Origin: Corynebacterium gerontici
Lineage (GTDB): Bacteria; Actinomycetota; Actinomycetes; Mycobacteriales; Mycobacteriaceae
Reading direction: 5' to 3'
NCBI RefSeq assembly: GCF_003813985.1
Contig: NZ_CP033897.1
Span: 868,001-932,000 of the forward strand
DNA length: 64,000 bases
Both the position numbers and the translations under genes were made by a program. Below the pieces are notes generated by a model. It was not told the DNA's origin. It was given only the letters and a program-made list of their open reading frames with translations, and did not search any database. This document shows positions 8,944 through 17,712 of the stretch, piece by piece (the first letter of the stretch is position 1; the number at the start of each line of letters is the position of its first letter).

Positions 8944-9381
8944 GTGTTTTCTAGCATTGGCTGGACCGAGATTTTCTTCCTGCTTGTTCTCGGCCTGATA
9001 ATCATTGGCCCCGAGCGTCTCCCTGGCGTGATCGAGGACTTCAAGGCGGCTATCTATGCCGCTCGGAAGGCGATCAATAACGCTAAGGCAGAGCTCAACG
9101 GGGAGTTCGGTGAGGAATTCAAAGAGTTCAAGCAACCGATCGGCGAGATTGCCAAACTGCGCACGATGGGACCAAAGGGCGCGATTGCTAAGGTGCTTTT
9201 CGACGAAGACGAGTCTTTCATGGACTCCTTTGACCCCAAGAAGATTATGTCCGAACCCACCGTCGGTGAGGCCTACCGGGAACAACGGCCTGAGCAGACA
9301 CAGCCGCAGCAACAGCAAACGCCCCAGCCGCAAACGCCGGCCCCACAGAAGGCAACGTTTAGCTGGGACGATATTACCTAG
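8944..9381 (+). CDS. tatB: Sec-independent (twin-arginine) translocase subunit TatB
   Basis: 145 residues. An N-terminal membrane helix (IFFLLVLGLIIIGPERLP) with the conserved Gly-Pro hinge, then a charged amphipathic helix (DFKAAIYAARKAINNAKAEL) and a Gln/Pro-rich soluble tail. Works with TatA and TatC to export folded proteins carrying RR signal peptides. GTG start 48 bases after the anti-sigma gene. It converges with the mrp gene with only 6 bases between stop codons and no visible terminator. Confidence 0.9.
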   Translation: MFSSIGWTEIFFLLVLGLIIIGPERLPGVIEDFKAAIYAARKAINNAKAELNGEFGEEFKEFKQPIGEIAKLRTMGPKGAIAKVLFDEDESFMDSFDPKKIMSEPTVGEAYREQRPEQTQPQQQQTPQPQTPAPQKATFSWDDIT

Positions 9382-9387
9382 CGCTGT

Positions 9388-10521
9388 CTAGTTCTTACGT
9401 GTAACTCCCAGGTTGAGCGGCTTGCCGGCCAGGGAGTTTTTCCTTAGCGCCAACTGCTCGGCGATCTTGGTGATCGCCTGAGCTGTGGGGCTTTCTGGAT
9501 GCGAGACCACAATGGGGGTACCTGCGTCGCCGCCTTCACGCAGCGCAGGATCCAAGGGCACGCTGCCTAGCAGCGGGATAGTAGCGCCGGTGAGCCTTTG
9601 GAGTCGTTCGCTCAGAAGCTCGCCACCGCCGGAGCCAAAGACCTCCATCAGGGAGCCATCGGGCATCACCATGGCGGACATGTTTTCGATCACGCCGGCG
9701 ACTTTTTGGTTGGTTTGCATGCTGATGGACCCAGCGCGCTCGGCAACTTCGGCGGCCGCCGCTTGGGGGGTAGTAACGACTAACAATTCGGCATTGGGCA
9801 CAAGCTGTGCCACTGATATGGCAATGTCGCCGGTTCCGGGTGGGAGGTCGAGCAGCAAAATATCGAGATCGCCCCAGAATACGTCACCTAAGAACTGCTG
9901 GATCGCGCGGTGCAGCATCGGGCCTCGCCAAACCACCGGCGCATTGCCTTCGACGAAGTGTGCGATGGAGATGAGCTTAATACCGTGCGCCTGTGGCGGC
10001 ATGATCATGTCGTCCACGGCGTGGGGGCGATCCTCGGAGCCGAGCATGCCGGGTACGGAATGCCCATAAATATCGGCGTCCAAGACACCCACCGATAGAC
10101 CCTGCTTAGCCAACGCCGCCGCCAGGTTCACGGTCATAGAGGATTTGCCTACGCCGCCTTTGCCGGAGGCCACGGCAAAAACGCGGGTGGTGGAGTCAGG
10201 TTGAGCAAAGGGAATCACTGGCTCCTCGGCGCCCCCGCGAAGTTGTTGGCGAAGCTGCTTGCGTTGCTCGTCGCTCATCACGTCGGTGGTCACCTCTACG
10301 TGCTCCACGCCGTCTACGGCACTGATAGCCTCGCGGGAATCATTCACGAGGGTAGATTTCATGGGGCAGCCCGCGATGGTCAAATAAATCACCGCGTGCA
10401 CGTCGTTGCCCTGAATATCGATGGACTTCACCATGCCGAGTTCGGTGAGTGGTTTGCCAATCTCTGGATCCTCGACGCGCGCGAGGGCGGCGCGGATATC
10501 GGCTTCGTTCACAGTGCTCAT
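9388..10521 (-). CDS. mrp: Mrp/NBP35 family iron-sulfur cluster carrier ATPase
   Basis: About 377 residues. N-terminal MIP18/DUF59 domain (about 8-90: ARVEDPEIGKPLTELGMV), then a P-loop ATPase with the deviant Walker A motif ASGKGGVGKSSMTVNLA near residue 115 and LDADIYGHS after it. The LLLDLPPGTGD Walker B region is also present. The paired C-terminal CxxC of NBP35 proteins is absent, as in other bacterial members with this architecture. Likely loads Fe-S clusters onto target proteins in the cytoplasm. The ATG at 10521 has an AAGAAGAG box; the longer frame would need an ATT start. Confidence 0.9.
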   Translation of the reverse strand: MSTVNEADIRAALARVEDPEIGKPLTELGMVKSIDIQGNDVHAVIYLTIAGCPMKSTLVNDSREAISAVDGVEHVEVTTDVMSDEQRKQLRQQLRGGAEEPVIPFAQPDSTTRVFAVASGKGGVGKSSMTVNLAAALAKQGLSVGVLDADIYGHSVPGMLGSEDRPHAVDDMIMPPQAHGIKLISIAHFVEGNAPVVWRGPMLHRAIQQFLGDVFWGDLDILLLDLPPGTGDIAISVAQLVPNAELLVVTTPQAAAAEVAERAGSISMQTNQKVAGVIENMSAMVMPDGSLMEVFGSGGGELLSERLQRLTGATIPLLGSVPLDPALREGGDAGTPIVVSHPESPTAQAITKIAEQLALRKNSLAGKPLNLGVTRKN

Positions 10522-10542
10522 GTGCTCTTCTTTTCTCAATTG

Positions 10543-11136
10543 TTAGTCAGCTTTTTGATCATCAGCGAGGTCACCTTGAATCGGATCGTTCAGATCGTCG
10601 TGGCCAGTCTCGTTAATGCTGTGCATGAGGGCGATGCGGGCCGCGGCTTCGTCGTCAAGCTTGGCCTCAAGGCGCTCGAGCAGGTTCTCAATATCTTCTA
10701 GCTCGTGGCGCAGGTAATCGCGGGTCACGAGCTCACCGATGGCAAGGCGAAGACCCGCGAGCTCGCGCGTGGTGAACTCGGTGTCAGCCTTCGTTTCAAA
10801 GGCGCGGCGACGATCCTCGTTCAGCGAGATGCGGTCGCGGTCCTCCTGGCGGTTCTGTGCGAGCAGGATGAGGGGAGCCGCGTACGCGGCCTGCGTCGAA
10901 AACGCCAAATTGAGCAGGATGAATGGATAAGGATCCCACTGAAAGGCGAAGACCCCGAGGTTCAGCACGATCCACACGAGCACAAATAGCGTCTGCCACA
11001 TCAAATAGCTGCCGGTACCGAAGAAACGGGCGACCTTTTCCGCATAGGCGCCGACGGCGTCGTCGTCAAGCTTGAAGGGATTTCGACGCTGCTTCAGGTA
11101 GGGAGTGTCGAGTTCCGAGCGATTGTAGTCGGCCAT
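10543..11136 (-). CDS. DUF1003 membrane protein
   Basis: 197 residues. Two membrane segments near residues 45-65 and 70-95 (WQTLFVLVWIVLNLGVFAF and FILLNLAFSTQAAYAAPLIL), with a cytoplasmic start and an acidic, probably coiled C-terminal tail (RLEAKLDDEAAARI). The aromatic motif around FQWDPYPFILLN is characteristic of DUF1003. Function unknown; members often sit beside magnesium transport genes, as here. It lies 3 bases after the MgtE-N/CBS gene, so the two are almost certainly cotranscribed, possibly with mrp, 21 bases further on. Confidence 0.85.
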   Translation of the reverse strand: MADYNRSELDTPYLKQRRNPFKLDDDAVGAYAEKVARFFGTGSYLMWQTLFVLVWIVLNLGVFAFQWDPYPFILLNLAFSTQAAYAAPLILLAQNRQEDRDRISLNEDRRRAFETKADTEFTTRELAGLRLAIGELVTRDYLRHELEDIENLLERLEAKLDDEAAARIALMHSINETGHDDLNDPIQGDLADDQKAD

Positions 11137-11139
11137 GGC

Positions 11140-12429
11140 CTAGCCCTCCTTCGTACTGGTTTCCGGGCGGATGCCGGCGTCGCGCCAATTGTCTGGCAAG
11201 AGGTGGTCAATCAGGTCATCCACGGCAACCGCACCCAAAAGGTGCTGGTCTTGGTCAATTACGGGTCCGCACACAAGGTTATAGGTGGCGAAGTAGCGCG
11301 CCGCTGTCTCTTGCGAATCATCAGCGTACAGCGGAGGCAGATCCGGATCGAGGATGCCGGAGATCAATTCGCTCGGGGGTTCGCGAAGCAGCTTTTGGAG
11401 GTGCACACAGCCCAAGTATCTGCCAGTTGGCGTCGCCGTGGGCGGACGGACTACGAAGACCATGCTGGCAAGGGAAGACGGCAGATCGGGGTTTCGAGCA
11501 TGCGCGAGAGCCTCGGCGACGGTGGTCTGCGGGGGCAGAATCAGCGGTTCCGGGGTCATCAGTGCGCCCACGGTGTCAGGGCTGAAGCTCATCAATCGAC
11601 GCACTGGCGCTGATTCTTCTGGATCCATCAATTCCAGCAGTACGTCGGCTTTATCATCGGGAAGCTCTCCCAAGAGGTCGGCGGCGTCGTCCGGGTCCAT
11701 CTCTTCCAGCACGTCTGCGGCGCGCTCGATGTCCAAGGTTTCCAGCAACTCGGCCTGGCGTTCTTCGGAGAGTTCCTGGAGCACGTCGGCGAGAAGTTCA
11801 TCGTCGAGCTCGCCTGCGACGCTGAGGCGCTGTCGCTCAGGTAGGTCGTAGATGGCGGTCGCGACGTCGGCGGGGCGCATCTCCTTGAAGTCTGCGATGA
11901 GTTCGGCAGCGGCGTGTTCATCTGCATTGGCGAATGGGGCGATGCCGTGCACGTAGTTCCAAGGAATGGTGTGCAGCTCTGGGCGGCGACCAAATTTCGG
12001 CCGATTGGTGATGCCGGCAATGCGGGCGATCACCCAATCGCGCGATCGATTGCGTTCCAGTTCAACGTCTGCGACCTCAACGGCTTTGCCGTGGAGTTGT
12101 TCGAGCTCTGGGTCGTCGACATGCACCTTGGAGCCGAAAATATCGCCGAACACTGACATTTCACCAGTTCTCGCCTTGAACGCCCGCAGCGACACCGAAC
12201 CAGAGACCAAAGTGATTTCCTGTGGCTCGATCGCGGCGATACGCAACATAGGTAGAAAGATGCGCCGCTTATTCACCATCTCCACCACCACGCCCATCAC
12301 TCGGGAGGGTTGAGGAATTGGGCGGATATTCACGATCACATCGCGCACACGTCCAATGACGTCCGTGTCTGGCCCGCGAACCACCATTCCGGCAAGGCGT
12401 CCGGCATATACGCGCGTCACTTCACTCAT
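11140..12429 (-). CDS. PRC-barrel / MgtE-N / CBS domain protein lacking the transporter domain
   Basis: 429 residues. An N-terminal PRC-barrel-like part (YAGRLAGMVVRGPDTDVIG), a central MgtE N-terminal superhelix with repeated acidic turns (about 190-290: LLADVLQELSEERQAELLE), and two CBS modules near the C-terminus (VGALMTPEPLILPP onward). In true MgtE these cytoplasmic parts sense magnesium and gate the pore, but the five-helix pore domain is missing here and no membrane segment is seen. It may regulate a separate magnesium system with the neighbouring DUF1003 protein. The M. tuberculosis sigE region has a similar gene. Confidence 0.86.
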   Translation of the reverse strand: MSEVTRVYAGRLAGMVVRGPDTDVIGRVRDVIVNIRPIPQPSRVMGVVVEMVNKRRIFLPMLRIAAIEPQEITLVSGSVSLRAFKARTGEMSVFGDIFGSKVHVDDPELEQLHGKAVEVADVELERNRSRDWVIARIAGITNRPKFGRRPELHTIPWNYVHGIAPFANADEHAAAELIADFKEMRPADVATAIYDLPERQRLSVAGELDDELLADVLQELSEERQAELLETLDIERAADVLEEMDPDDAADLLGELPDDKADVLLELMDPEESAPVRRLMSFSPDTVGALMTPEPLILPPQTTVAEALAHARNPDLPSSLASMVFVVRPPTATPTGRYLGCVHLQKLLREPPSELISGILDPDLPPLYADDSQETAARYFATYNLVCGPVIDQDQHLLGAVAVDDLIDHLLPDNWRDAGIRPETSTKEG

Positions 12430-12568
12430 GAGTGTTTAGTGTACGTGGTTTCGTTGCGTGCTTTTCGACGCCCCCGCGACCAACTGAAGCAGCGGAACTA
12501 GACGGGGCGTTGAGGCGTTGCATTGGTAGAAGATCGATCATTGCTTTGAAGGAGCGGAGTACACGCAC

Positions 12569-13060
12569 ATGACCACGCCTCAGTCTCGTCCCCGCATGCA
12601 AACAGGAATGCAACGTCCGGAAGGTTGGCCAGTTGGTTCTTTTGATTCCTACGCGCAGGCGCAGGAGGCGGTAGACATGTTGTCAGACCGTAGCTTTGCC
12701 GTGGAAGAACTGACCATCGTTGGCGTTGATCTCATGCAAGTAGAGAAGGTGATCGGCCGGCTTACCTGGGGCAGAGTGCTGGCGAGCGGTGCCGCGTCCG
12801 GGGCTTGGTTAGGTCTCTTTTTCGGCATGATGTTGGGGCTCTTTGGCACCGATTGGCTTTCAGCCGTCACCACAGGCATTTTCATGGGCGTGATTTTTGG
12901 ACTCGTGTTCGCCGCCGTGCCGTACGCCGCCAGTCGGGGAAAACGGGACTTTGCTAGCTCCACCCAAATCGTGGCTGGTCGCTACGACGTACTGTGCAGC
13001 CCGAATAAAGCACATGAAGCGCGCGACATTATTGCCGCGTACCTGACCCAGAAGCACTAA
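12569..13060 (+). CDS. General stress protein 17M-like domain membrane protein
   Basis: 163 residues. An N-terminal alpha/beta part resembling the YflT/GSP17M domain (GSFDSYAQAQEAVDMLSDR, then ELTIVGVDL). Two membrane helices follow, with glycine-rich faces (about 75-95 and 100-120), and then a short C-terminal soluble part. Clear Shine-Dalgarno (GAAGGAGCGG) before the ATG. Divergent from the MgtE-N/CBS gene. Function unknown; synteny with the sigE region is conserved in actinobacteria. Confidence 0.75.
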   Translation: MTTPQSRPRMQTGMQRPEGWPVGSFDSYAQAQEAVDMLSDRSFAVEELTIVGVDLMQVEKVIGRLTWGRVLASGAASGAWLGLFFGMMLGLFGTDWLSAVTTGIFMGVIFGLVFAAVPYAASRGKRDFASSTQIVAGRYDVLCSPNKAHEARDIIAAYLTQKH

Positions 13061-13098
13061 GCTAGCTAGGCGTTGCCTGATCTGATCGGAGTGTAGTC

Positions 13099-13773
13099 GT
13101 GCGCGTAGTCCTTCCCCTCGCCGTGGTGTTAGCTCTAGGTTTGGGGGCGTGCGCCTCCCAGGAACCGAATCCACCGCTGCAGCGGGCCGCCGTGAAGGAC
13201 GTGGTGATTGGGGTGGAGCGTGGCGATGTTACCTCGGAGTTGCTGGCGGAGCTTTATGCGCAGGCGCTGCATCGCAAGGGGCGAATGACGGAATTTCGAG
13301 ACCTTAAGGAACTCGCCCAAACCGATGCCGGGCAGCCAGTTGATTTTGTAGCACAGGGGCAAATTGACCTCACCGTGAGCTGCACCGGGGCGGTGCTGGC
13401 GCTGCAAGATCCGAACAAAGCCGGTGAATTGAGCACCGAGTTGCAGAAGCAGAAACAGCAAGAGTGGTCGCCGGCGATTCAACAGGACTGGAGCGATGCC
13501 ACCTACGAGGCAATGGTGGGCACGCTACCGGGAGACGTGGATGCCGCAGATCCCTCGCGTGCTTCCAGCTGCAAGAATTCCGATACCGAGTTGCCTCTGA
13601 GCATCGTGCCAATCTACAAAGCTGATGTGCTGAACCGACAGCAACGGGTGGGGCTGAATTGGGTGAGCGGCTCGATCAGCAATGAAAAGCTCCAAGAACT
13701 GCGTGACCAGACGAAGTCTCAAGAACTCGGCGCTGTCGTTGCCGCTTATCTCGACGAAGTCGGGCTGCACTAG
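13099..13773 (+). CDS. Lipoprotein with a periplasmic substrate-binding-like fold
   Basis: 224 residues with a lipoprotein signal peptide: VVLPLAVVLALGLG then the lipobox LGAC, so the mature protein starts at Cys18. The rest resembles type 2 periplasmic binding proteins of the glycine betaine (OpuAC/QAT) kind (VVIGVERGDVTSELLAELYA, then GQIDLTVSCTGAVL). No permease or ATPase gene is adjacent, so it may be an orphan binding protein or have another envelope role. GTG start. A strong hairpin follows the stop. Confidence 0.72.
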   Translation: MRVVLPLAVVLALGLGACASQEPNPPLQRAAVKDVVIGVERGDVTSELLAELYAQALHRKGRMTEFRDLKELAQTDAGQPVDFVAQGQIDLTVSCTGAVLALQDPNKAGELSTELQKQKQQEWSPAIQQDWSDATYEAMVGTLPGDVDAADPSRASSCKNSDTELPLSIVPIYKADVLNRQQRVGLNWVSGSISNEKLQELRDQTKSQELGAVVAAYLDEVGLH

Positions 13774-13780
13774 GCAATCG

Positions 13781-13815
13781 AAAAAGCGGGTCGCCTCAGG
13801 TGCGACCCGCTTTCC
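13781..13815. terminator. Bidirectional intrinsic terminator
   Basis: AAAGCGGGTCGC (13783-13794) pairs with GCGACCCGCTTT (13802-13813) around an 8-base loop, with A-rich and T-rich flanks. It separates the converging lipoprotein and odhA genes. Confidence 0.85.
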
Positions 13816-13825
13816 CATGCCGGTA

Positions 13826-16800
13826 TTAGTCGGCGAATGCTTCGTCGAGAAGCTGCTGCTGTTCAAGCTGGTGCACCTTCGACAAGCCGGTGGCCGTAGA
13901 GGCCTGGGCGCGGCGCGAGATGCGCTTCATGGGCAGCATGTTCGGGATCAGCTCACGCAGGTGCTCGTTGAGGAACGGCCACGGACCCTGGTTGGCGGGT
14001 TCGTCCTGGCAGAAGCGGATCTCCTCGGCATTCGGGTAGGTGTCGAATGCTTCCTTCAGGCGGTTGAAGGGGATCGGGTGGAGCATTTCGATGCGCACGA
14101 TGGCGACATCGTCGCGCTTATCCTTCTGCGCGCGCTTGGCCAGCTCATAGTAGAGCTTGCCGGACACGAGCATAATCTTCTTCACCTTGTCCACGTCGCC
14201 GGTGACATTGCCATCGCGATCCACGAAGCGAGGATCGTTGATCACGGACTGGAACTTCGTCACCTTGGTGAAGTCCTCAACCGAAGATGTAGCGGCCTTC
14301 ATGCGCAACATGGACTTCGGCGTAAACACCACCAGCGGGCGCTTCAGGTTGCCCAGCGCGTGACGGCGCAGCAGGTGGAAGTAGTTTGCCGGGGTGGTTG
14401 GCTGAGCCACGGTCATTGTGCCCTCGGCGCACAGTTGCAGGTAGCGCTCGATACGTGCGGAGGAGTGGTCCGGGCCCTGTCCTTCGTAGCCGTGGGGCAG
14501 CAGCAAGATCACGGAGGACGTCTGACCCCACTTGGCCTCGCCGGAGGAGACGTATTCGTCGATGATGGTCTGCGCGCCGTTGGCGAAGTCACCGAACTGA
14601 GCCTCCCACGCAACCACGGCATCTGGGTTGCCCACGGAGTAGCCGTACTCGAAGCCCATACCCGCGTACTCTGTGAGTGCGGAGTTGTAGACGAGGAATT
14701 TGCCTTCGCCCTTGGACTGAGCCAGCTCGTTGAGGCCGTTAAACTCATCGCCGGACTCGGGATCGTAGACAACAGCGTGGCGCTGGGTGAAGGTGCCTCG
14801 GCGGGAATCCTCACCAGCCAAACGCACGAGCTTGCCGGAGTTAGCCAGGGATGAGAAGGCGATGAGTTCGCCCCAACCCCAGTCGATGCCACCTTCCTTA
14901 ACGGCTTCAAGGCGCTTCTTGGCTACAGGAGCCACGCGCGGGTGGAAGCTGAAGTCCTCGGGCGCATTCGCGTACGCCTGGCCGATTTCCACCAGCTCTT
15001 CGCGGGTGATGTTGGTTTCCAGACCGTGTGGCAGCTCCTGGGAGGAGGTGATCCCGGATTGCGTCTCGAAGGCCTTCTTTTCTGCTTCCTTGACCTCGTT
15101 GAACACGGACTCCATCTGATCGTGGAAGTCCTGTGCCACGCGCTCAGCATCTTCCTTGCTCAGCTCACCACGGCCGAGGAGATCGTTGTTGTACTGCTCA
15201 CGGACGGTCTTGCGGCCGTCGATCTGCTCGTACATGATCGGCTGCGTCATCGAGGGATCGTCGGCCTCGTTGTGGCCACGACGACGATAGGAGATCAGGT
15301 CGATGAACACGTCCTTGCCGAAGCGGCGACGGTATTCAGTGGCCAAACGGCCAACCCACACCACGGCCTCCGGATCGTCGCCATTGACGTGGAAGACTGG
15401 GCAACCGAAGGTCTTGGCAAAGTCAGTGGCGTAGTGGCTCGAGCGACCGGAGTCGGGGGTGGTGGTGAAGCCGATCTGGTTGTTCACCACGATGTGGACG
15501 GTGCCACCAACGGTGTAGCCGCGAAGCTGTGCCAAGTTGATGGTCTCCGGCACGATGCCAAGTCCAGCGAAGGCAGCATCGCCGTGCAGCAGCAGTGGCA
15601 TGACGGTGAAGCCGTTTTCGCCCTTGTCCAAAATATCCTGCTTAGCGCGGGCGATGCCTTCCATCACAGGGTTCACGGCTTCGAGGTGTGAAGGGTTCGC
15701 GGTGAGCGATACCTTGATCTCACCGTCGCCGAACATCTGCAGGTGAGTGCCTTCTGCGCCGAGGTGGTATTTCACGTCACCGGAGCCACCGGCGGCCTTG
15801 GCCTCAATGTGGCCTTCGAACTCGGTGAAGATGGTGGCCAAAGGCTTCCCAACGATGTTGAACAGTACGTTGAGTCGTCCACGGTGAGGCATGCCGATGA
15901 CCACTTCGTCCAGGCCTTGGCCTGCGGCAGTGTCGATGGCTGAATCCATCAGCGGGATCAGCGACTCGGCACCTTCAAGCGAGAAGCGCTTCTGGCCCAC
16001 GTACTTGGTTTGCAGGAAGTTTTCGAAGGCTTCGGCGGCATTGAGCTGTTGCAGAATGTACTTTTGCTCAGCCTGGGTGGGCTTCGGCATGCCGGCTTCG
16101 AGGCGATCCTGCAGCCAGGTGCGCTCGTCGCGGTCGAGGATGTGCATGTACTCGGAGCCCACCTTGAGGGTGTAGGCGGCACGCAGGCGAGAAAGCACCT
16201 CGCGCAGCGTCATGGTTTCCTTGCCGCCGAACCCGCCGACGTTGAAGGTACGGTCCAGATCCCACAAGGTTAGGCCGTGTGTGCCGATTTCGAGGTCGCC
16301 GTGATCCGGCACCGGCATGCCAGGCTGCTGCCACTTCAGTGGGTTGGTGTCCGCAATCAGGTGGCCACGAGAACGGTAGGCCTCGATGAGCTGCATGACA
16401 CGGGTGTTCTTATCGATGCCGGTGTTGGGCACGTCCTGAGCCCAGCGCATGGGGGAGTAGGGAATCTCGAGGGATTCAAAGACTTCATCCCAGAAAGCGT
16501 CATCGATGAACAGTTGGCTCATCGTGCGCAGGAACTCTCCAGATTCGGCGCCCTGGATAATGCGGTGGTCGTAGGTGGAGGTGATGGTTACCAGCTTGCC
16601 AACGCCCAGTTGTGCCAGGCGGTCGGTGGAAGCACCGGCGAATTCGGCGGGGTAGTCCATCGAGCCCACACCGATGATTGCGCCCTGCCCCTTGGTCAGG
16701 CGTGGCACGGAGTGGCGGGTACCGATGCCGCCGGGGTTGGTGAGCGAGATGGTCACACCGGAGAAGTCGTCCATGGTGAGCTTGCCCTTGCGGGAGCGCG

Positions 16801-17557
16801 CCACGATATCTTCATACTTTTCGACGAACTCTGTAAACGACAGGGTCTCGCACTGTTTAATCGCAGCGACAACCAGGGCGCGCGAGCCGTCCTTTTGAAC
16901 GAGGTCGATGGCGAGGCCGAGGTTGATGTGCTCGGGGTTGTTGACGGTGGGCTTGCCGTCCGCAACCTCGTAGTAGGAGTTCATCACGGGGTGAGCCATG
17001 ACGGCCTTCACCATGGCGTAGCCGATGATGTGGGTGAAGGAGACTTTGCCACCGTGGGTGCGCTGCAGGTGTTCGTTGATGATCGCACGATTTTCGAACA
17101 TCAACTTCACCGGCATGTCGCGTACGGAGGTCGCGGTAGGAATCTCGAGGGATTCGTCCATGTTCTTGGCAATGGCCTTGAACACGCCCTTGAGTGCGGT
17201 GGAACCAGCCTCGGGGAGTTCGCCTGCGCGATCCAGTGGAGAAGCCTTGCGCTTGGCAGCCTTCTCGGAGGAGCGACGCTCCTGCTCTTTTTGAGCGCGG
17301 GTATTGAGATCTGCGTTTTGTGCGACCTCTTCCAACTGCTGTGGCTCGGTGAGGTTGGCCTTTTTGTGGATCTCAGGGGCTGTGGTCGCGGCGGCCTGGG
17401 CCGGGGTGGTGGCCTTGGCGGTGGCGGACTTGGGGGCACCTTGAGTTTCAAAAAGCTTGCGCCACTCCGCATCGACGGAGTTGGGATCCTTTTGGAACTG
17501 CTGGTACATGTCGTCTACCAACCATTGGTTCTGGCCGAACGTACTAGCGCTGCTCAC
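13826..17557 (-). CDS. odhA: 2-oxoglutarate dehydrogenase E1/E2 fusion (OdhA/Kgd)
   Basis: About 1243 residues. TCA-cycle enzyme decarboxylating 2-oxoglutarate. Order: an N-terminal FGQNQWLVDDMYQQFQKDP segment, an Ala/Pro-rich linker, a succinyltransferase (E2) catalytic domain with STYDHRIIQGAESGEF, then a thiamine-diphosphate E1 domain with GMPHRGRLNVLFN and SYRRRGHNEADDP, ending in the E1 C-terminal domain (CQDEPANQGPWPFL). There is no lipoyl domain; in corynebacteria AceF supplies it. The frame opens at ATG 17575, but I prefer the GTG at 17557, where homologues begin (SSASTFGQN) with an AGGCGAG box upstream. Activity is controlled in relatives by the FHA protein OdhI. Confidence 0.95.
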   Translation of the reverse strand: MSSASTFGQNQWLVDDMYQQFQKDPNSVDAEWRKLFETQGAPKSATAKATTPAQAAATTAPEIHKKANLTEPQQLEEVAQNADLNTRAQKEQERRSSEKAAKRKASPLDRAGELPEAGSTALKGVFKAIAKNMDESLEIPTATSVRDMPVKLMFENRAIINEHLQRTHGGKVSFTHIIGYAMVKAVMAHPVMNSYYEVADGKPTVNNPEHINLGLAIDLVQKDGSRALVVAAIKQCETLSFTEFVEKYEDIVARSRKGKLTMDDFSGVTISLTNPGGIGTRHSVPRLTKGQGAIIGVGSMDYPAEFAGASTDRLAQLGVGKLVTITSTYDHRIIQGAESGEFLRTMSQLFIDDAFWDEVFESLEIPYSPMRWAQDVPNTGIDKNTRVMQLIEAYRSRGHLIADTNPLKWQQPGMPVPDHGDLEIGTHGLTLWDLDRTFNVGGFGGKETMTLREVLSRLRAAYTLKVGSEYMHILDRDERTWLQDRLEAGMPKPTQAEQKYILQQLNAAEAFENFLQTKYVGQKRFSLEGAESLIPLMDSAIDTAAGQGLDEVVIGMPHRGRLNVLFNIVGKPLATIFTEFEGHIEAKAAGGSGDVKYHLGAEGTHLQMFGDGEIKVSLTANPSHLEAVNPVMEGIARAKQDILDKGENGFTVMPLLLHGDAAFAGLGIVPETINLAQLRGYTVGGTVHIVVNNQIGFTTTPDSGRSSHYATDFAKTFGCPVFHVNGDDPEAVVWVGRLATEYRRRFGKDVFIDLISYRRRGHNEADDPSMTQPIMYEQIDGRKTVREQYNNDLLGRGELSKEDAERVAQDFHDQMESVFNEVKEAEKKAFETQSGITSSQELPHGLETNITREELVEIGQAYANAPEDFSFHPRVAPVAKKRLEAVKEGGIDWGWGELIAFSSLANSGKLVRLAGEDSRRGTFTQRHAVVYDPESGDEFNGLNELAQSKGEGKFLVYNSALTEYAGMGFEYGYSVGNPDAVVAWEAQFGDFANGAQTIIDEYVSSGEAKWGQTSSVILLLPHGYEGQGPDHSSARIERYLQLCAEGTMTVAQPTTPANYFHLLRRHALGNLKRPLVVFTPKSMLRMKAATSSVEDFTKVTKFQSVINDPRFVDRDGNVTGDVDKVKKIMLVSGKLYYELAKRAQKDKRDDVAIVRIEMLHPIPFNRLKEAFDTYPNAEEIRFCQDEPANQGPWPFLNEHLRELIPNMLPMKRISRRAQASTATGLSKVHQLEQQQLLDEAFAD

Positions 17558-17712
17558 GGCAGATGCTCGCCTCATTTCTTTGTGAGTTTTCTAACTTCTA
17601 ATCACACTGTAATAGCACTTTGCTTACTACAGGCTAGCGGTTTTTGGTGTCGGGGATTGAAAAGTTTTTGATTCCAAGGCAATGGGGGCAACCTAGGGGA
17701 GAAATATGCTGT

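Noticed and set aside
16277..17671. Long open frame (464 codons) on the plus strand
   Set aside because: It lies wholly antisense to odhA. High-GC codon use leaves such frames open; its translation shows no domain.
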